From: Mortierella hygrophila
Taxonomy: Eukaryota > Mortierellomycota > Mortierellomycetes > Mortierellales > Mortierellaceae
Direction of reading: 5' to 3'
Assembly (NCBI GenBank): GCA_015680625.1
Contig: JAAAXW010000159.1
Coordinates: 1 to 64,000 of the forward strand
DNA: 64,000 bases
A model generated the notes under the pieces. That model was not told the origin of the DNA and made no database searches. It saw only the letters and a program-made list of their open reading frames with translations. Below are positions 21,701-34,525 of the stretch, in pieces. The position numbers were made by a program, and so were the translations under genes. How positions within the stretch are numbered: the stretch's first letter is position 1; each line of letters opens with the position of its first letter.

Positions 21701-23905
21701 CGGAGAGATCAGCGAGACCGGCAAGTATGATACTCTCATGGATGCCCGCAACGCCTTCTACCAGCTTATCAAGGATTACTCTGTTAACGAGGGCAAGAAG
21801 CGCAAGGAGAAGACTGAGGATGGTGAAGTCGCTGATGACGAGAGCGATGCTTCAACTCAGGCTGGGATCGACAAGGAGGGCAAGGAGGAGGTCGCCGTGG
21901 TCAAAAAGGATGACAAAGCTGGTCTGGTCTCCGAGGAGAAGATGGTTCATGGTAGTGTCGCCTGGAGTGTCTACTCGATCTACGCCAAGGCTGCGTCATA
22001 CAAGCTGTCTATCTTAATTGTTCTCTTCTTCCTGGGCTGCCAGGGCATCCAGATCGGCACCAATGTCTGGCTCAAATACTGGACAACCCAGAACGGCGCT
22101 GAAAAGCACTCTGTCGGCGAGTTCCTGGGCGTATATGCCGCCCTTGTTATTGCCTTCCTGATCAGCAACGTCACTGTCACCTACATCACTATGGTCATTG
22201 CCGCCATCCGCGCTTCTACTATCTTGCACGAAGGTCTTCTGTCAACGATGCTCCGCCTGCCCATGTCCTTCTTCGACACCACCCCTCTCGGTCGTATTGT
22301 TAACCGTTTCTCGAGCGACATCTTCAGCATTGACGAGCTCACCCCATGGAACTTTATCAACGTCTTTGTCTGCGGTGCTTCTGTCCTTGGAACAATCGTG
22401 GTCATTGGTACAACTACCCCTGTTTTCCTGGCCATCGTCCCTCCACTCGTGGTCCTCTACCTCCTCATCCAGACTTTCTACATTCGCTCGTCGCGTGCCC
22501 TCAAGCGTATCGATTCCGTCTCCAAGTCGCCCATCTACCAGCACTTCAGCGAGACCCTGGCCGGTGTCACCACCATCCGCGCCCTTGCCGCCAACGACAG
22601 ATTCATTGCAGAGAATGCTGCCAAGGCCGATATTGCTGCCAACGCCTACTTCGTGTGGGTCTCTACCAACCGTTGGCTTCAGATTCGTTTGGAGGCTTTG
22701 GGAGCAATCGTTGTCCTTGCTGCTGCCTTGTTTGTGGTCCTCAGTCGGTCCAGTCTTGGTTCTTCCAGCGCCGGTCTTGCCATGTCGTATGCTCTTAGCG
22801 TCACCCTGGATATCACTTGGCTCGTTCGTTCCTACTGCGACCTTAACGTAAGTCTCTTCTTCATTCCGTGTTTGTAGCTGACAACTGGCAGTGTGTGTTT
22901 ATTATCAACACCATTTCTCTAACGACTATACGCTTTACTTTTCCTTGCTAATAGAACCAATTGGTTGCGGTGGAGCGTGTGGACGAGTACGCCAAGAAGA
23001 ACCCCGAGGCACCTTCAGAGACGGACGTTGTCCTGCCCGAGAACTGGCCCCAGAACGGTCTGGTCGAATTCCGCAACTACTCAACCCGTTACCGCGAGGG
23101 TCTCGATCTCGTCATCAAGAACATCTCCTTCTCAGTCCAGCCTGCCGAGAAGGTCGGTATCGTCGGTCGTACAGGTGCCGGTAAATCGTCCCTCACCTTG
23201 GCCCTCTTCCGTATCGTTGAGGCTGCCAACAGCCACTGGGCCAAGGCTAGTCATAACGGCGCCGATCAGGACGCTGACCCAACCAAGGCTGACAAGATTG
23301 CTGACCTGTCCGATGTTAACGTTGAAGAAGACGGTGGATCGATCTGGATTGACGGTGTCGACATCTCCACCGTCGGTCTTCAATACCTCCGCCAGCACCT
23401 TGCCATCATCCCTCAGGATCCTACCTTGTTTGTCGGCACCGTCCGCGAGAACCTTGATCCCTTCGACCAACTCCAAGACGCAGAACTCTGGGAAGCCCTC
23501 GAACGTGCCCATCTCAAGGACCACATCTCCTCCCTCGCCGGCGGCCTCTCCTTCAAGGTCTCCCAAAACGGTGACAACTTCTCGGTCGGCCAACGGTCTC
23601 TCATCTGTCTTGCCCGCGCCCTCCTCCGCAAGACTAAGATCCTTGTCCTTGACGAAGCCACGGCCGCGGTCGATGTCGAAACGGATGAATTGATTCAACG
23701 GACGATCCGAAAGGAGTTCAAGGATAGGACGATCCTGACGATTGCCCATCGTATCAAGACAGTTATGGATTCTGACAAGATCTTGGTGTTGGAGAAGGGT
23801 CGTGTTCAAGAGTTTGAGGCGCCCGCGACGTTGTTGAAGAGGCCCGATTCGTTGTTCTTTAGCCTTGCTCAACAGGCTGGAGAGATTAAGGACCACGACG
23901 AGTAA
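18741..23905 (+). CDS. ABC transporter, ABCC (MRP) subfamily, full length
   Basis: Exports bulky anions or glutathione conjugates across the vacuolar or plasma membrane; substrate not deducible. Model: join(18741..18779, 18893..19177, 19285..20159, 20267..20295, 20395..22847, 22955..23905), 1,543 aa. An N-terminal TMD0-like hydrophobic block (residues about 25-160) precedes TMD1. NBD1 has Walker A GRVGQGKTSL (about 682), signature LSGGQKQR and Walker B VYLFDDPLSAVD. A charged linker and TMD2 follow. NBD2 has Walker A GRTGAGKSSL (about 1296), signature FSVGQRSL and Walker B ILVLDEATAAVD. In NBD1, Asp replaces the catalytic Glu after Walker B (DDP), as is typical of ABCC asymmetry. Intron 3 to 4 isolates a 29-base exon; phases close. 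The product ends KDHDE. Confidence 0.95.
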
Positions 23906-24257
23906 GATCTCTAGTTTATACCATTGTTTTCATTTCATTTTTTTTTAGTACTTTCACCGTAGAGGTTTAATTAGCATTTGCATCCACTTAATACATACAC
24001 GTCGCTATCGGTCTTCATATTGGAATGTTGCCTGCAAATGTTCGGTAGATCCTGTTGTGATTGAAAAGTTCGATCTGGCGTTCAGTCAAGAAGCAGTCGA
24101 CTTTGTCAGACCCCGTCAGGAAGCGTGGACGAAAGTGGTGGTACAAATGTATTTAATGCTTAATATGTTGTATTTTGTTCTCTATGCCAAAACTCTTCCT
24201 CCTGCTTGCCAGTTGTCTATGGATGGTGGCTCCCGCACAAAAGTCAAAGCCATGATC
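23906..24257. other. Space between convergent genes, no gene seen
   Basis: Holds the 3' UTRs of the ABC transporter (+) and of bL27m (-). A T-run lies at about 23938-23946. Nothing else recognised. Confidence 0.6.
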
Positions 24258-25321
24258 TTATGCCTGGACGACCTTCTCCAAGGAAACCAACTCCTCCAAG
24301 GCCTCTTTCCTAGACTGGTCCAATTCCCGCTTAAAGGCCGCAGTATCAACCATCCTGAACGCTCTCCTCCTAGGCTCGTTGATCGGAGTAGGCAAGACTT
24401 CGTCCTTGTGAAGCGTGACGCCAACATATGTCCTCTTCCAGAACTTCTTGTCCTTAACTGGGTCCTGGTAGTACTGCACCCACCCGGACTCGAGTGCAAA
24501 TAATGTGTGATCCTTGCCCATTCCGACATTCTCGCCTGGGTAAAAGTGTGTGCCGCGTTGGCGGTAGATAATGTTTCCAGGGATCACCGGTTGGCCTATT
24601 TTGTGTTTGTTCGGAAATGGCGGTATTGTTAGAAAAAGAGAGAGTATCGGCAAAGCAAATTGATTCAGGGGAAAGTGGAGGTGGGTTTGATGATCTGTTG
24701 TTTGGTGTTGTGTATTTACCTCCGACTTTCTTGGCTCCGAGACGACGACCGGCAGAATCTCTGTTGTTCTTTGTGGAACCTCCAGCCTTCTTACTGGCGA
24801 AACGAACCTGGTTCGTGAAGGCTACAAGTCATTGGGCGAAACGAGAAAGTGGAAAGAGGTCGGGTCAGCTACTAGGGTTCGTGATTCTAGAGGTTCAATC
24901 CCGAGATCTGATCCCGTTGGTGGCGAGAGAAGTTAAAGATACAGTATGAATGACATTCGACTGCTTTCGGAGCTCCTTGAATCATTTGTTTCTTTGGTTC
25001 CTGGATTTCCTGGTTCGATAGGGCTTTAAAGGTGATACGCCCGCGATGCTTCAACGTCCTGAGGAAGTATCAATGCGCTTTCAAAGGAAAGGCGTAGTTC
25101 CTGGACCTGCAAGTATTCTAGCCGATCAACGCTCTCTACGTTGACGGCTACTTCCTGTTCTTGAGTGAGATCAGATTTAAAGCTGATCTGGTTGTTATTT
25201 TCCGAAACGTGTGTCGATCCGGGAATGCGGGTGGGTAGTCTATACCTGAGGTCTCTGCGGTGAGGCCGAGGCGAGCGAATTGGCGGTTGAGGCCGAGGAT
25301 GTTTGTTGACAGGAGAGACAT
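24258..25321 (-). CDS. Mitochondrial large-subunit ribosomal protein bL27m
   Basis: Component of the mitochondrial ribosome; the bL27 N-terminus reaches toward the peptidyl-transferase centre. Model: complement(join(24258..24595, 24720..24821, 25246..25321)), 171 aa. Exon 1 gives a short presequence (MSLLSTNILGLNRQFARLG). Exon 2 carries the family signature FASKKAGGSTKNNRDSAGRR then LGAKKVGG. Exon 3 continues GQPVIPGNIIYRQRGTHFYP, GENVGMGKDHTLFAL and a C-terminal mitochondrial extension of about 60 residues rich in charged residues. In yeast the counterpart is MRP7. Intron 1 is 424 bases; both introns are phase 1. It shares a 324-base divergent region with the heat-shock-factor gene. Confidence 0.93.
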
Positions 25322-25645
25322 GGTGGTGGCGCTGTGTGGGGGGGAAAAGGAGAAAGCTGTGATCGGAGGAGGCGAGAGACGGGCGGTAGAAGTCCTGCTG
25401 ATCAGAGATGCAGCAGTAGGGCGAAGGAGCCATGAAGCAGTCGAAAATGACGTATAAGAATCGTATTTGTTACCAATTAACACATTAACACATCCTCGAT
25501 CCCCACTTACTCAGACACAAGTGCTGAGGATGAAAAAAAAATAATAAAGTTTTATGTCGGTTTTTTGTTTGATCACCACCTCCTTTGCTTGCACCTTTTC
25601 AGCTTATTCACTCTTGCCTCATTCGAACAAATTGCCCAGCGTCGC
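25322..25645. promoter_or_regulatory. Divergent promoter region of bL27m and the heat shock factor
   Basis: Between the two start codons. An A/T-rich centre (about 25490-25565) is flanked by the leaders of both genes. No heat-shock-element periodicity was seen, so the heat shock factor does not obviously control itself from here. Confidence 0.45.
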
Positions 25646-28299
25646 ATGTCCCCAGCACCAACTACAGGAACAGCTAAAAGAGCCTTCACCGCACCACATA
25701 ACCCCATGACCCTCGCCCCCGAGACAGCCTTGGCACTCATCCAAGCCGGGGCCTCTTCTTCCAGTAACATCAACAACAACACCGCCACTATTGCTACTCC
25801 TACTTCTGCAGCCACCACCGCAGCCACTGCTATTGCTGCATCAGCAACAGCACCTGCGCAACCACAGGGCCCTAGTATGAGCATGCCCAACGCCAACAAC
25901 ATGCTCGTCAACGGAAGAGGCAATGCCGCCTCGACCTCAAGAGCCTCCTCTAGTCGAACTGCTTCGGCCTCTTCTTCCTCCTCTATGCAGCAACTCCCTC
26001 GACCCTCTAGCACTGCCCGAGGAAACGTTGCCGCATTCCTGACCAAGCTCTACAAGTACGCCCTTACCATTCCACTCGTCTGGTCCATAGCATCGTTCTT
26101 GTACCGATTGAACCCTTGGTTCTCAATTACTTGCCCTTGCCACACTTTTTCTAACGGTTGCAAAAATAATCTTTCGCAAACAATCGTAGCATGGTCGGTG
26201 ACGAGGCTTCCAATAACTTGATCAAGTGGTCTGACGATGGCCATTCCTTCATTGGTAAGAACAGCACAAACTATACCAGCCAATTGACTCCTATCCCACA
26301 ATGCTTCCACGAAAACGTTGCATTATTCTCCAAAATTATTACTTGGCATTGACAGGACTGAAATCGAACCTGGACATCATGTGTCTGTCATACAACCTGA
26401 CTCCATGCATTTTGCTTTAACTTCTTTAGTTGTCAAGCACGTGGAGTTTGCAAAGGAGGTGCTGCCAAAGTTTTTCAAGCACAACAATTTCTCGTCGTTT
26501 GTTCGTCAACTCAACATGTACGGGTTCCACAAGGTACCTCATCTGCAGCAGGGAGTCCTCCTTCCAGACGCCGACTCGGAACAGTGGGAGTTCAGCAACC
26601 CGCATTTTCAAAAGAACCAGCCCGACCTACTTTGCTTGGTTTCCAGGAAGAAGGCGTCGAACGGAAATGATGACAAGGACGCCCTAACAATGGATTTGGG
26701 CCATATTCTCTCGGAGGTCACCGCCATCAAGAAGCATCAAATTGCCATCTCGTCCGACTTGAAGAATATTGAGCGGGATCACCAATCGCTCTGGCAAGAG
26801 TCCATCGCCGCACGGGAACGCCACCAACGTCAGCAGGACACCATCGACAAAATTCTCCGCTTCCTCGCCAGTGTCTTTTCAGGAGAGAAGAAGAGGGCCA
26901 TTGTTCCTAACAAGAAGCCCAGACTTACCATCACCGAAGGTGATGTGGACGACGAGTACGAACATGAACTCGGACTAAGCTCTGGTGGGGAACATGAGGA
27001 GGAGGTCACGAAATTATTGGGAAGCAAGCGTAAGCGTGCGTCAATGGTCGAGTCTGAGGCAGACTATGTTTTACCAGGCATGGAGACTCGCGGATCGCCC
27101 AGCAAGCCAATTTTCAACATTAGCGAAATGACACCTGGTGAGCATTCATATATTCTTTCTCGTTTGAGCCATGCTATATTTATGCATTTTTGATGCGGTG
27201 CCCTAACCATAACAAATGGCTCTTTGTTGGGTTTAATTTTCCCCGACATAGCAACATTGGCACTCCTTGCTAATGCAAGCCAGTCTGCCCAGTCTGCCCA
27301 GGCAAAACCGAGTTCTCCAGCTTCAACGTCAACATCCTCGATCTCAACTCCACCCATTGCAACAACATCAACAGCACCTAGCAAAAAGTTGGCTCCGCCT
27401 CCGGCCACGAGCGAACCACAGGGGTCGATCACGGACTACCTCAGCGCATTCCCTGGATTGAACTTTCCTGGCGTACAGCCTTTCAAACTGGATGGTTCGA
27501 ACTTGTCGATCCCAACAACACTTTTGCCCAATGCCATTAGCCCTCTGCATCATGATATGCTCCGGTCGATCTCAATGGCGAATGCACAGGAGAATCTGCC
27601 AGCACCGCTCCCACCTTCCTTTGTCCAGACACCAGCAGGAGCGAATGCGGTTAAGGGAGTGGATCAGATTGCGCAGGAAATGGAGCAATTGCAGAAGAGT
27701 ATTGAGGCCTTGGAGGCGCACGGCCTCAATGTCAACGACTTTAACTTTGACGAATCTTATTTAAATTCAGCCAACTTTGGTACGTTATGCGTATTTGTAT
27801 TGACCTTTGGCACAAGCGTGAGAAGGTAAGTTTTCCAGCTAACATTTGCCCTTTCCTGTTTTCTTTGACTGTTCAACTAATAGCTGACAATGGGTATGGC
27901 GATATGAGTGGTATCAGCGGAAGTGGGATCCCCTACCAGGATTCTCTGGGATCGGAGGCCGATAACATGGACGATATGATTCACGCGGACCAGGACGACC
28001 TGAATATGATCACGCCAGCACTTGACCATCAACATATTGTGTCTGAACCTGTGACACCTTCATCGTCCTCTGCCTCGACGCCTCGAAGCAGCAGCAACAT
28101 CAACACTATACCTTTATCGACACACCCTTCCAAGTCATTTTCACCGTTGTCTGCCTCTTCTTCTACCTCGACCCCCGTTATCACCCTTCCAGTCTCTGCT
28201 GCTTCAACGCCGACCGAGACGCCATTGATCAATCCACGGACGTCTACCGTTGGCGACGAGTACCTTGAGGATATGATTCACCTTGATGACTCTGTCTAA
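25646..28299 (+). CDS. HSF1: Heat shock transcription factor (HSF family)
   Basis: Trimeric DNA-binding activator of stress genes in the nucleus. Model: join(25646..26055, 26190..26254, 26430..27137, 27252..27779, 27884..28299), 708 aa. Residues 1-128 are low complexity (Ala, Thr, Ser, Asn). The HSF DNA-binding domain spans about 129-235: VAAFLTKLY, then NLIKWSDDGHSFIV, FFKHNNFSSFVRQLNMYGFH (recognition helix), and NPHFQKNQPDLLCLVSRKK. A heptad region at about 245-310 (ILSEVTAIKKHQIAISSDLK onward) is the likely trimerisation coiled coil. The C-terminal half is Ser/Thr/Pro-rich with acidic patches and two repeated DDMIH/EDMIH motifs, fitting activation segments. The start at 25646 follows a pyrimidine-rich leader; an in-frame ATG at 25565 is possible. 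Skn7-type receiver domain is absent, which favours HSF over Skn7. Confidence 0.94.
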
Positions 28300-28915
28300 A
28301 TCCTTCACCTTTCATTTTCTTGCAATTTTGTTTTTGCCATCTGTCCCTTCCTCTTTTCATTGCTTATCTATCCACTTCATTGTTCTAGTTATGTCCCCAT
28401 AGTCATTTTCTTTGCATTTTTCATCTATGTACTTTACACCACTACCCCACACACTTCGCCCATCATTCGATCACAATTAAAGTTTGAGCCCAAGCCAAAA
28501 AAAAAAAAAAAAAAAAAAAAACGTTTAGAAGTGTCTGTTAGCGCGTGTCCTTCAAGTCTACTCTGCTGCATAGCACCTGCACTGTAGGCGGCGTGACTGG
28601 GGTCAACTCCCTGGGTCAAGCTGGGTCCTCGTCCCTTTTCAGCCTACCGCACCCTAGTAGTTTCTTTGAATCACTTCACTCTCCTTCGACAGCCACAGCC
28701 AAAGCTCTCATCAACTACACTCTTGTTCTCCTTTTGACTCTTTCGCCCCTCCTACACCAGACCCATTCCGCTCTTCTAATCAACACCTCCTCGCCCTTCA
28801 TTCTAACCAACCAACCAACGCGCTCCATCCTTCTCGTCCCTTTCCACCCTAACCTACACCACGCGCACACATACCCTCCACCCTCATCCAACCAAACCAG
28901 CAAGCAACAACTATC
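28300..28915. other. 3' UTR of the HSF gene and leader of the next gene
   Basis: ATTAAAG near 28476 and a run of 25 A at 28497-28521 mark the likely 3' end of the HSF transcript. From about 28640 to 28915 the DNA is C/T-rich and ATG-poor, like other leaders in the window. The frame across it is open by composition only. Confidence 0.6.
28497..28521 (+). repeat. Run of 25 A
   Basis: Uninterrupted poly-A in the 3' flank of the HSF gene. It may be a genuine homopolymer, a remnant of a retro-inserted tail or an assembly uncertainty. Confidence 0.9.
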
Positions 28916-30862
28916 ATGTCCTCGTTTATGTCGATGCAGTATGATTCAGACTCAGACTCGGCCGATGATCTCGACTTTGAGCCAGCCAGCGACGGAAGCT
29001 CTGGTTCCGGTAAGCACTCTTATACTTTACACACGCAAAGTTATCCTCCCTCTGCCAAAGTCTTAGCTTCCAACCCTCGAACACATACCCATTGAACGGG
29101 CCACGTTTTTATTTCTGCGTATGCCTGTGGCACAACCTTACACGCACACACACCCCTGCTTGCTCTTGTCCCAATGCCAGTCAACCCAAAAAAAAAAAAA
29201 AAAAAAATCCCCACTATTTTTGTTATCCTCCTCCACATATGTGTAACAGACCTCATTGACACTGCTGTGTGTATGTTTGTTTTTTTTTTTTTTTTGTAAA
29301 TAGATGGTGACAGTGCCGCTGATGAGGATATGGACGAAACCATGGAGGGTGTTGAAGGAGATACTGACGCTGCCGGGTCAATAGTACCTACCCCAGCAGT
29401 ACCTTCTACAAAGGCCAGCGCCTCTAAAAAGAAATATAGCCCACGCGCTCAACAGACCAGCGCCACCTCAACGCCACCAGCAACAGTAGTAGCCTCCTCG
29501 TCAGTTCAGGTCTCTTCACAACCAGTCTCTACAGACTCAGTTGCAACACCTGGAGCTAATGTGTCAACAGGGGCTGGTGATGCCACTACCGAACCTTTGG
29601 CAGGTGCCTCTGGATCCTCTGAAGTAAGTTTTCCTTGTTTTATTTATTTATACTATGTCTCAGGCGAGCTCGGTGCTTCAATTGCAAACCCATTTGTTGT
29701 GCTATTGCGAAAATGGAAAGTTAATGTTTATATTTTGTTGCGTATTTTCAATCACCAACTGATTCGTCAACAATAGCCAACGGCTACTGCAACTGGCGAT
29801 GCAAGTGCTACAGGAAGTGCACCAGTAGAGGTGGTGAAGAAGAAGAAAGGACCCAAGAAGGGCACAAAGTACAAGAAACGAGCAACAGCTGCTCCAGACG
29901 CAGGAGGTGGATTGGCACCCAAGTACCCCAAGATGACCAAGAAAGCTGCTGCCGCTGCCGCTGCCGCAGTCGCGGCGGCGGCGGCTTCTTCTCGGACTAT
30001 GGCTAATGCGTTCGGACGATTCGGTCTCCAAAATACCCAGGTCGACCTCGGTAAGCATTTCTTGTGCCAGTCACTGAGCATTTCAGCCTCTTTTTGCCCT
30101 TTGCAACTGCATCCTCACACCTTTACTTCATATTAATATACATGAATGGTGCTAGACCATCCGCTTGAAACGTTCAAGTGGCCGTACTCGCCATTCACGA
30201 CGGATTTTAAGACGCAGCACCAGGCGAGAGGCACGATGGCGAAGGACTTACACCAGGCTGTGCAGCAGATCACGGAATCTAATAACCGGTCAACATGGCA
30301 TTTGCAGGAGCTCGATCAACAATTGCAGATGAGTCGACAGGACTTGAAGACGAGTCTAGACGAGATTCAGTTCAGGAAGAGTCAGCTTCGGGATATGAGC
30401 TTGATGGCAGCTGATATTGTGCGGAAGCTTTCATCGTCTTCGTCGTCGAGCCGGAGGAGTGGAAGAGGGGCAGAGAGGGCGGTTTTACCGTCGTCTTCGT
30501 CATCAACGTCGGCTTTACCTGGCGGCACAGAATCTGTAGGGCGAGCGAGTGACCTGGACTCGGACGCTATGGAAGTTGACGGAGCCGAGGAGATGTCTGC
30601 GAGTGCTGAGCTTGGCCAGCTACGATTGAACGAGTTGAATGAGAGTAATGTTCGGTCTTTTCTGGAAAAGATTCGCGAGCTTGAGCAGCACCAACGCCAT
30701 ATCATGGTGTAAGGAATGGCTTGCTTCTCTCTATGACAACATCTTCCCCTTTTCTGTTTTTTTCCCTCTCTTTGCAGCTCAGCGTTGAAATGGATTCTTT
30801 ACGGGTTACTTCACTTTGAGATTGGAACATTCGACCAGTTCGTATGTTCTCAAACTCTTTGA
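28916..30862 (+). CDS. Low-complexity, coiled-coil protein, unknown family
   Basis: Model: join(28916..29009, 29304..29623, 29777..30050, 30156..30708, 30778..30862), 441 aa. Acidic start (MSSFMSMQYDSDSDSADD), then Ser/Thr/Ala/Val-rich disordered sequence. A basic stretch follows (VVKKKKGPKKGTKYKKR, about 160) resembling a nuclear localisation signal, then an alanine run (KKAAAAAAAAVAAAAA). A better-ordered segment (DHPLETFKWPYSPF, about 230) leads into a long helix (HLQELDQQLQMSRQDLKTSL) and a second helix near the end (NVRSFLEKIRELEQHQRHIM). The last exon is the least certain: the frame can also stop at 30712 without it, or continue past GTATGT at 30842. Nuclear function is inferred from composition only. 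Confidence 0.75.
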
Positions 30863-31153
30863 TGCCCTGCCCCGCCTCTTTTTCCATCTCTTCAATCCTT
30901 CACATTGTTTTACTTCTTTGCTATCTCTTACCGCCCGCCCACTATTACAGTTTCCCTGCTCCATCCTTCAATGCTCGCTCTCATTGCTTCTTACCCTCTA
31001 CGTTTATTTGCACTATTCTTTTGTACTCATGTAAAATAAAAACAACCGAAAAAAAGTCAAACCGCAACCTTGCTCTTTGTCCATGGCAGTTTTGTATGCG
31101 GACGAAAATGTTCCCTGTGGTATTATTCATGTGCTTTTTATTATTGTTGCTCT
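30863..31153. other. Space between convergent genes
   Basis: Pyrimidine-rich 3' flank of the orphan gene with AATAAA at about 31036, then the 3' UTR of the dynein light-chain gene. No gene. Confidence 0.6.
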
Positions 31154-31935
31154 CTATACGGACAATCCGAATGCGTAGACGATAACGATCATGGACTTGT
31201 TCTCGAAGCGGTGGACGGCCGCTCCTATTTTGACATTTGACATTTTTTGTGCAAAGAATGTGTGTTAGCTTTGGGTTAAATTGAGAGGTATGTGCGTGAA
31301 TGACGGGTGTTAGGGAGATTGATTGAATACCATCGGACTCTGCATCCCAGAGACTGGTGGATGAGATGTGGATGCCTGCGCCGATCGACTCCAGGAACGT
31401 GCTCGTTACTAGAAGGAGATATGTATGATAAGTGTGCGCTATGTTAGGTGACAAACAAGTCGGAGATATGAAAAATCTTGCCAGTGTGAATATGACTGGG
31501 AGATACGGACCGATGAACTTGAAGGTACCACCTTTGAGATGGGTGGTGAGGCGGGCGATGGCTTCCTGATAGATGGCGGATTGCCACTCTTGGACGAGAT
31601 CTGACCGGTATGTGGCATCCTTTAAGACCTTCTTCACCACCTGTTTTGGTAGGTTTGTTATAGGATAGTTTTCGAGTCAGTCAGTTGGATGATTCAATGC
31701 TTCAGCGTCAATGCTTCCGTTTTTTTTTTGCTTTTTGTTGTTGTTGTAGATTGACGGAGTATGTTGGTTTACCTCTTCAAGGATTTTTGTTGCGGCCTTG
31801 ACGTCAAACTTGGGTTTCTATACGAGTTGAAGGTCAAAGGGGAGTTGTAAGGTTTGTGTCTGGTCGTTTGTCCCTTGACGCAGGCTTGATTCGCTCTTGT
31901 TGTTATTGATAGGAGCGTACTTCTTCTGTTGCCAT
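31154..31935 (-). CDS. Dynein light chain, Tctex type
   Basis: Small homodimeric subunit that binds the dynein intermediate chain and cargo. Model: complement(join(31154..31224, 31331..31408, 31511..31640, 31773..31817, 31921..31935)), 112 aa, the family's normal size. The first exon is only five codons (MATEE). The core reads QEAIARLTTHLKG, FKFIVTSTFLESIGAGIHIS, STSLWDAESDG, then FENKSMIVIVYAFGLSV at the C-terminus, matching the Tctex-1 beta-strand order and its FG-x-x-x end. The donor after exon 3 is GTCCGT, weaker than its neighbours, but the junction restores the conserved FKFIVTS, so it is well supported. All phases close. Confidence 0.93.
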
Positions 31936-33954
31936 TGTGATGTAGGTTGGAGCGTAGTGGATGTGTGGAAAGGTGATGGTTGAATGAGTTTGAAGGAGGG
32001 AGATGGTGTATGTGCCTGTTCTCAAGTCGCCCTGGTACCTTTTAAGAGTACAACTCTGCCTGCTCAGGAAGAGTGGCTTGTGATCATATGGGTCAGAGGT
32101 GGTGCATTGGCCCACATCATTCTGCTCCACTCTTTTCATATCTTCACTGCCACCCCACTCGGCCGAGTTCAAAGAAAAAAAAAGAAGGGGCCTCCTCCTC
32201 CTCCATCCTTCCTTCTTCCCACAAACAACCGCGATGACTGTAGAAGAACAAGAAGAAGAGAAGGAGAAAGAGGTGCAAAAAAGGCTCTTGCTCGAGGACG
32301 CTTGAAAAACAAGGCGTCCTTTTCGCTGTCCTCCTTTCTACCCACTTTCACTTTTACTCTCACTTCTCCTTCGTCCTTTCGCCGAAAAGGCCTCCTTCAG
32401 CATTCTCGTTCGCATTTACAGACAGATACTGCTTTCGACCTACTAACACTGTCTCTCGTTCCTTTCTCCTCTTACTCATTTCTCTCTCTCACTTTTACTT
32501 CTACACAGACACCCACCTGCTCTCTTTCCTCCTAGTCTTTTTTTAATAAATATCATTCATCCCCATCGTTAGGAATAAAGAATTTTTTACAATCGCCTTT
32601 GCTGCAGCAAGGACACACACGGCACAAAAGAAGAGCACTCACGCTGATTTTTTAGGTATCAAAAATAACTGTGTGGATGGGGATTTTTTAGACATCCTTT
32701 TCCCTTATTTCTTCATCCCCCCCGACTCCCCCGCAGCAGTGTCGATCATCATCATCATCTTGGAGCCAGGAATAGTACTCTTTAGGATATTGTAGTACTG
32801 TATCAGGTAAGAACAAGAAGGAAGACTTGTAGAAGGGGTGTTTTTATGCCGAGAGTGAGGAGAGGAGAAGGAGGCATCAACTACGGGTAAAAGAGGGAGT
32901 GAAGAGTGGTGAGATGGAAGACAGGAGGTGAGGGCGGAGGCGACCGAGGAAAGAGTAGAGAGGAGAGAGGAGAAGAGAAAGCGAAGGAGGAGGGAAGAAA
33001 GAGGTTTATGAAAGGGAGAGAAGTGAGCTGAGTGTCTTTTTTTTCTCAAGCACACCAACTCGTTCACTGACTCTTGGCTGGGTCAAAGCCGAGCAAGTTG
33101 AGAAACATGCGTCTAGGACAGGTGCGCATTTTTACACGCGGCTAGCACGCATGGCATGGGAAGGAGGGGTTGAAATTGGAGGAGCTTCGCTGGGGCGGTG
33201 TGTATGTGTGCCCGGTTCCAACCCACTCCGACCGGTGAGTAGAAAGTGAGGTCCCATTCAGGGCTGGGAATCATTTGCATGATACGATATCGACGTAGCA
33301 CCCTGGCCCCCTTCCCCACCCCCGTTCCATTTCGAGCAAAGAAAAAAGCTGAGAGGTTAAAGGTGAAGCACAGGCCATGAACATGTCAGCCTCAGCCACT
33401 CGAGGATGATGCGCCCTTGTTAAAACGAACAAACCAACGAACCTCTTTTGGAGTGAACCCCTCTTTCCCTTCTTTATCGCCTTTGTCCCTTTGTCCCGTT
33501 AACGTGTGTTCCTCTCTTTTCCCCCTTTCCCTTCCCTGGCCCCTTCTTTCTTCCCTTCCCTTCTTACCCTTTCTTTACCGGTTCTTGGTGTTGCTGCTGT
33601 ACACGCACTTACTCTTCGACAAACGACATTACTATCTCCTCTTTGCTCAATAGCACTCTCATCAATACGAACTCTCGACCAACCACCACCAACCCGTCGT
33701 GAATTACTCCAACCCGTTTCAACACACCAACTAACTGGTTGCCACCACTCCTCACCGTAACTCAACTCAAAAAGACCCGGGCCTCCCTCTCTCTCTGTCG
33801 TTCTTGTGTGCAAACGCAAACAACATCAACAACACGGATTCGCACTCGCGCTCGCACTGGTTCTCGGCATTCCTTCACCACTTTGCCAACGGGGCACACC
33901 CTTTCCCTTCCGTCTTAACGTACCTGTACTTTTACTCATCCTAATTCCGTCACC
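31936..33954. other. 2-kb divergent intergenic region, no gene seen
   Basis: Upstream of the dynein light-chain gene (-) and the CHD gene (+). It holds pyrimidine-rich blocks at about 32310-32540 and 33440-33950, the second being the probable long CHD leader, and a purine-rich block at about 32880-33020. Frames are short and composition-driven. No motif or RNA gene recognised. Confidence 0.5.
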
Positions 33955-34488
33955 ATGAACCCCTACAACTACCAGGCAAGTCAAGTCAAAGGACGAAATG
34001 GATGTTTGAATGTGTGTTCATCCCTGGTCACCAGGTCTACCCGGGAGAGCAGGCGTTTGTTCTTGGATTTTCAGGAACCGCCGTCTTTTTTTTTTCTTTT
34101 GAAACACGTTATTCTTTTATCAGCAGTTGAAACCAACAAGATTATAATCAGCGGACATCCCGGGAAAACACACATACACACGCTCAGGAACCATCTGGAT
34201 ACCCTGAGAAAAAATATTAATAATTCGAGGAGCCGCCATTTAGGATCCGTCCTGTCCTTCTGGACACATTCATTACAGTTGCTGACAGTGACTGAGGCTT
34301 TAACTCACTTAAGAATGTCTTCTTGACGACTCGCCCTTTTGACATTCGACAGAAGAAAAAAAAGGCGAGGAGAAACGAGGGAATACAAGACTGAATAGAA
34401 ACGGAGTGGCCGAGCAACCTTACTAACAGCATGTGGATTACTTTTCACTGAATGTCATTAGGCCCAGATCCTGTTGCAGCAACAACAA

Positions 34489-34525
<37 letters not shown>

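Noticed and set aside
24885..24910. GGTTCAATCC resembling the B box / T-loop of a tRNA gene
   Set aside because: The five-base T-stem does not pair beyond two positions and no acceptor or D-arm fits around it. It lies inside the first intron of bL27m.
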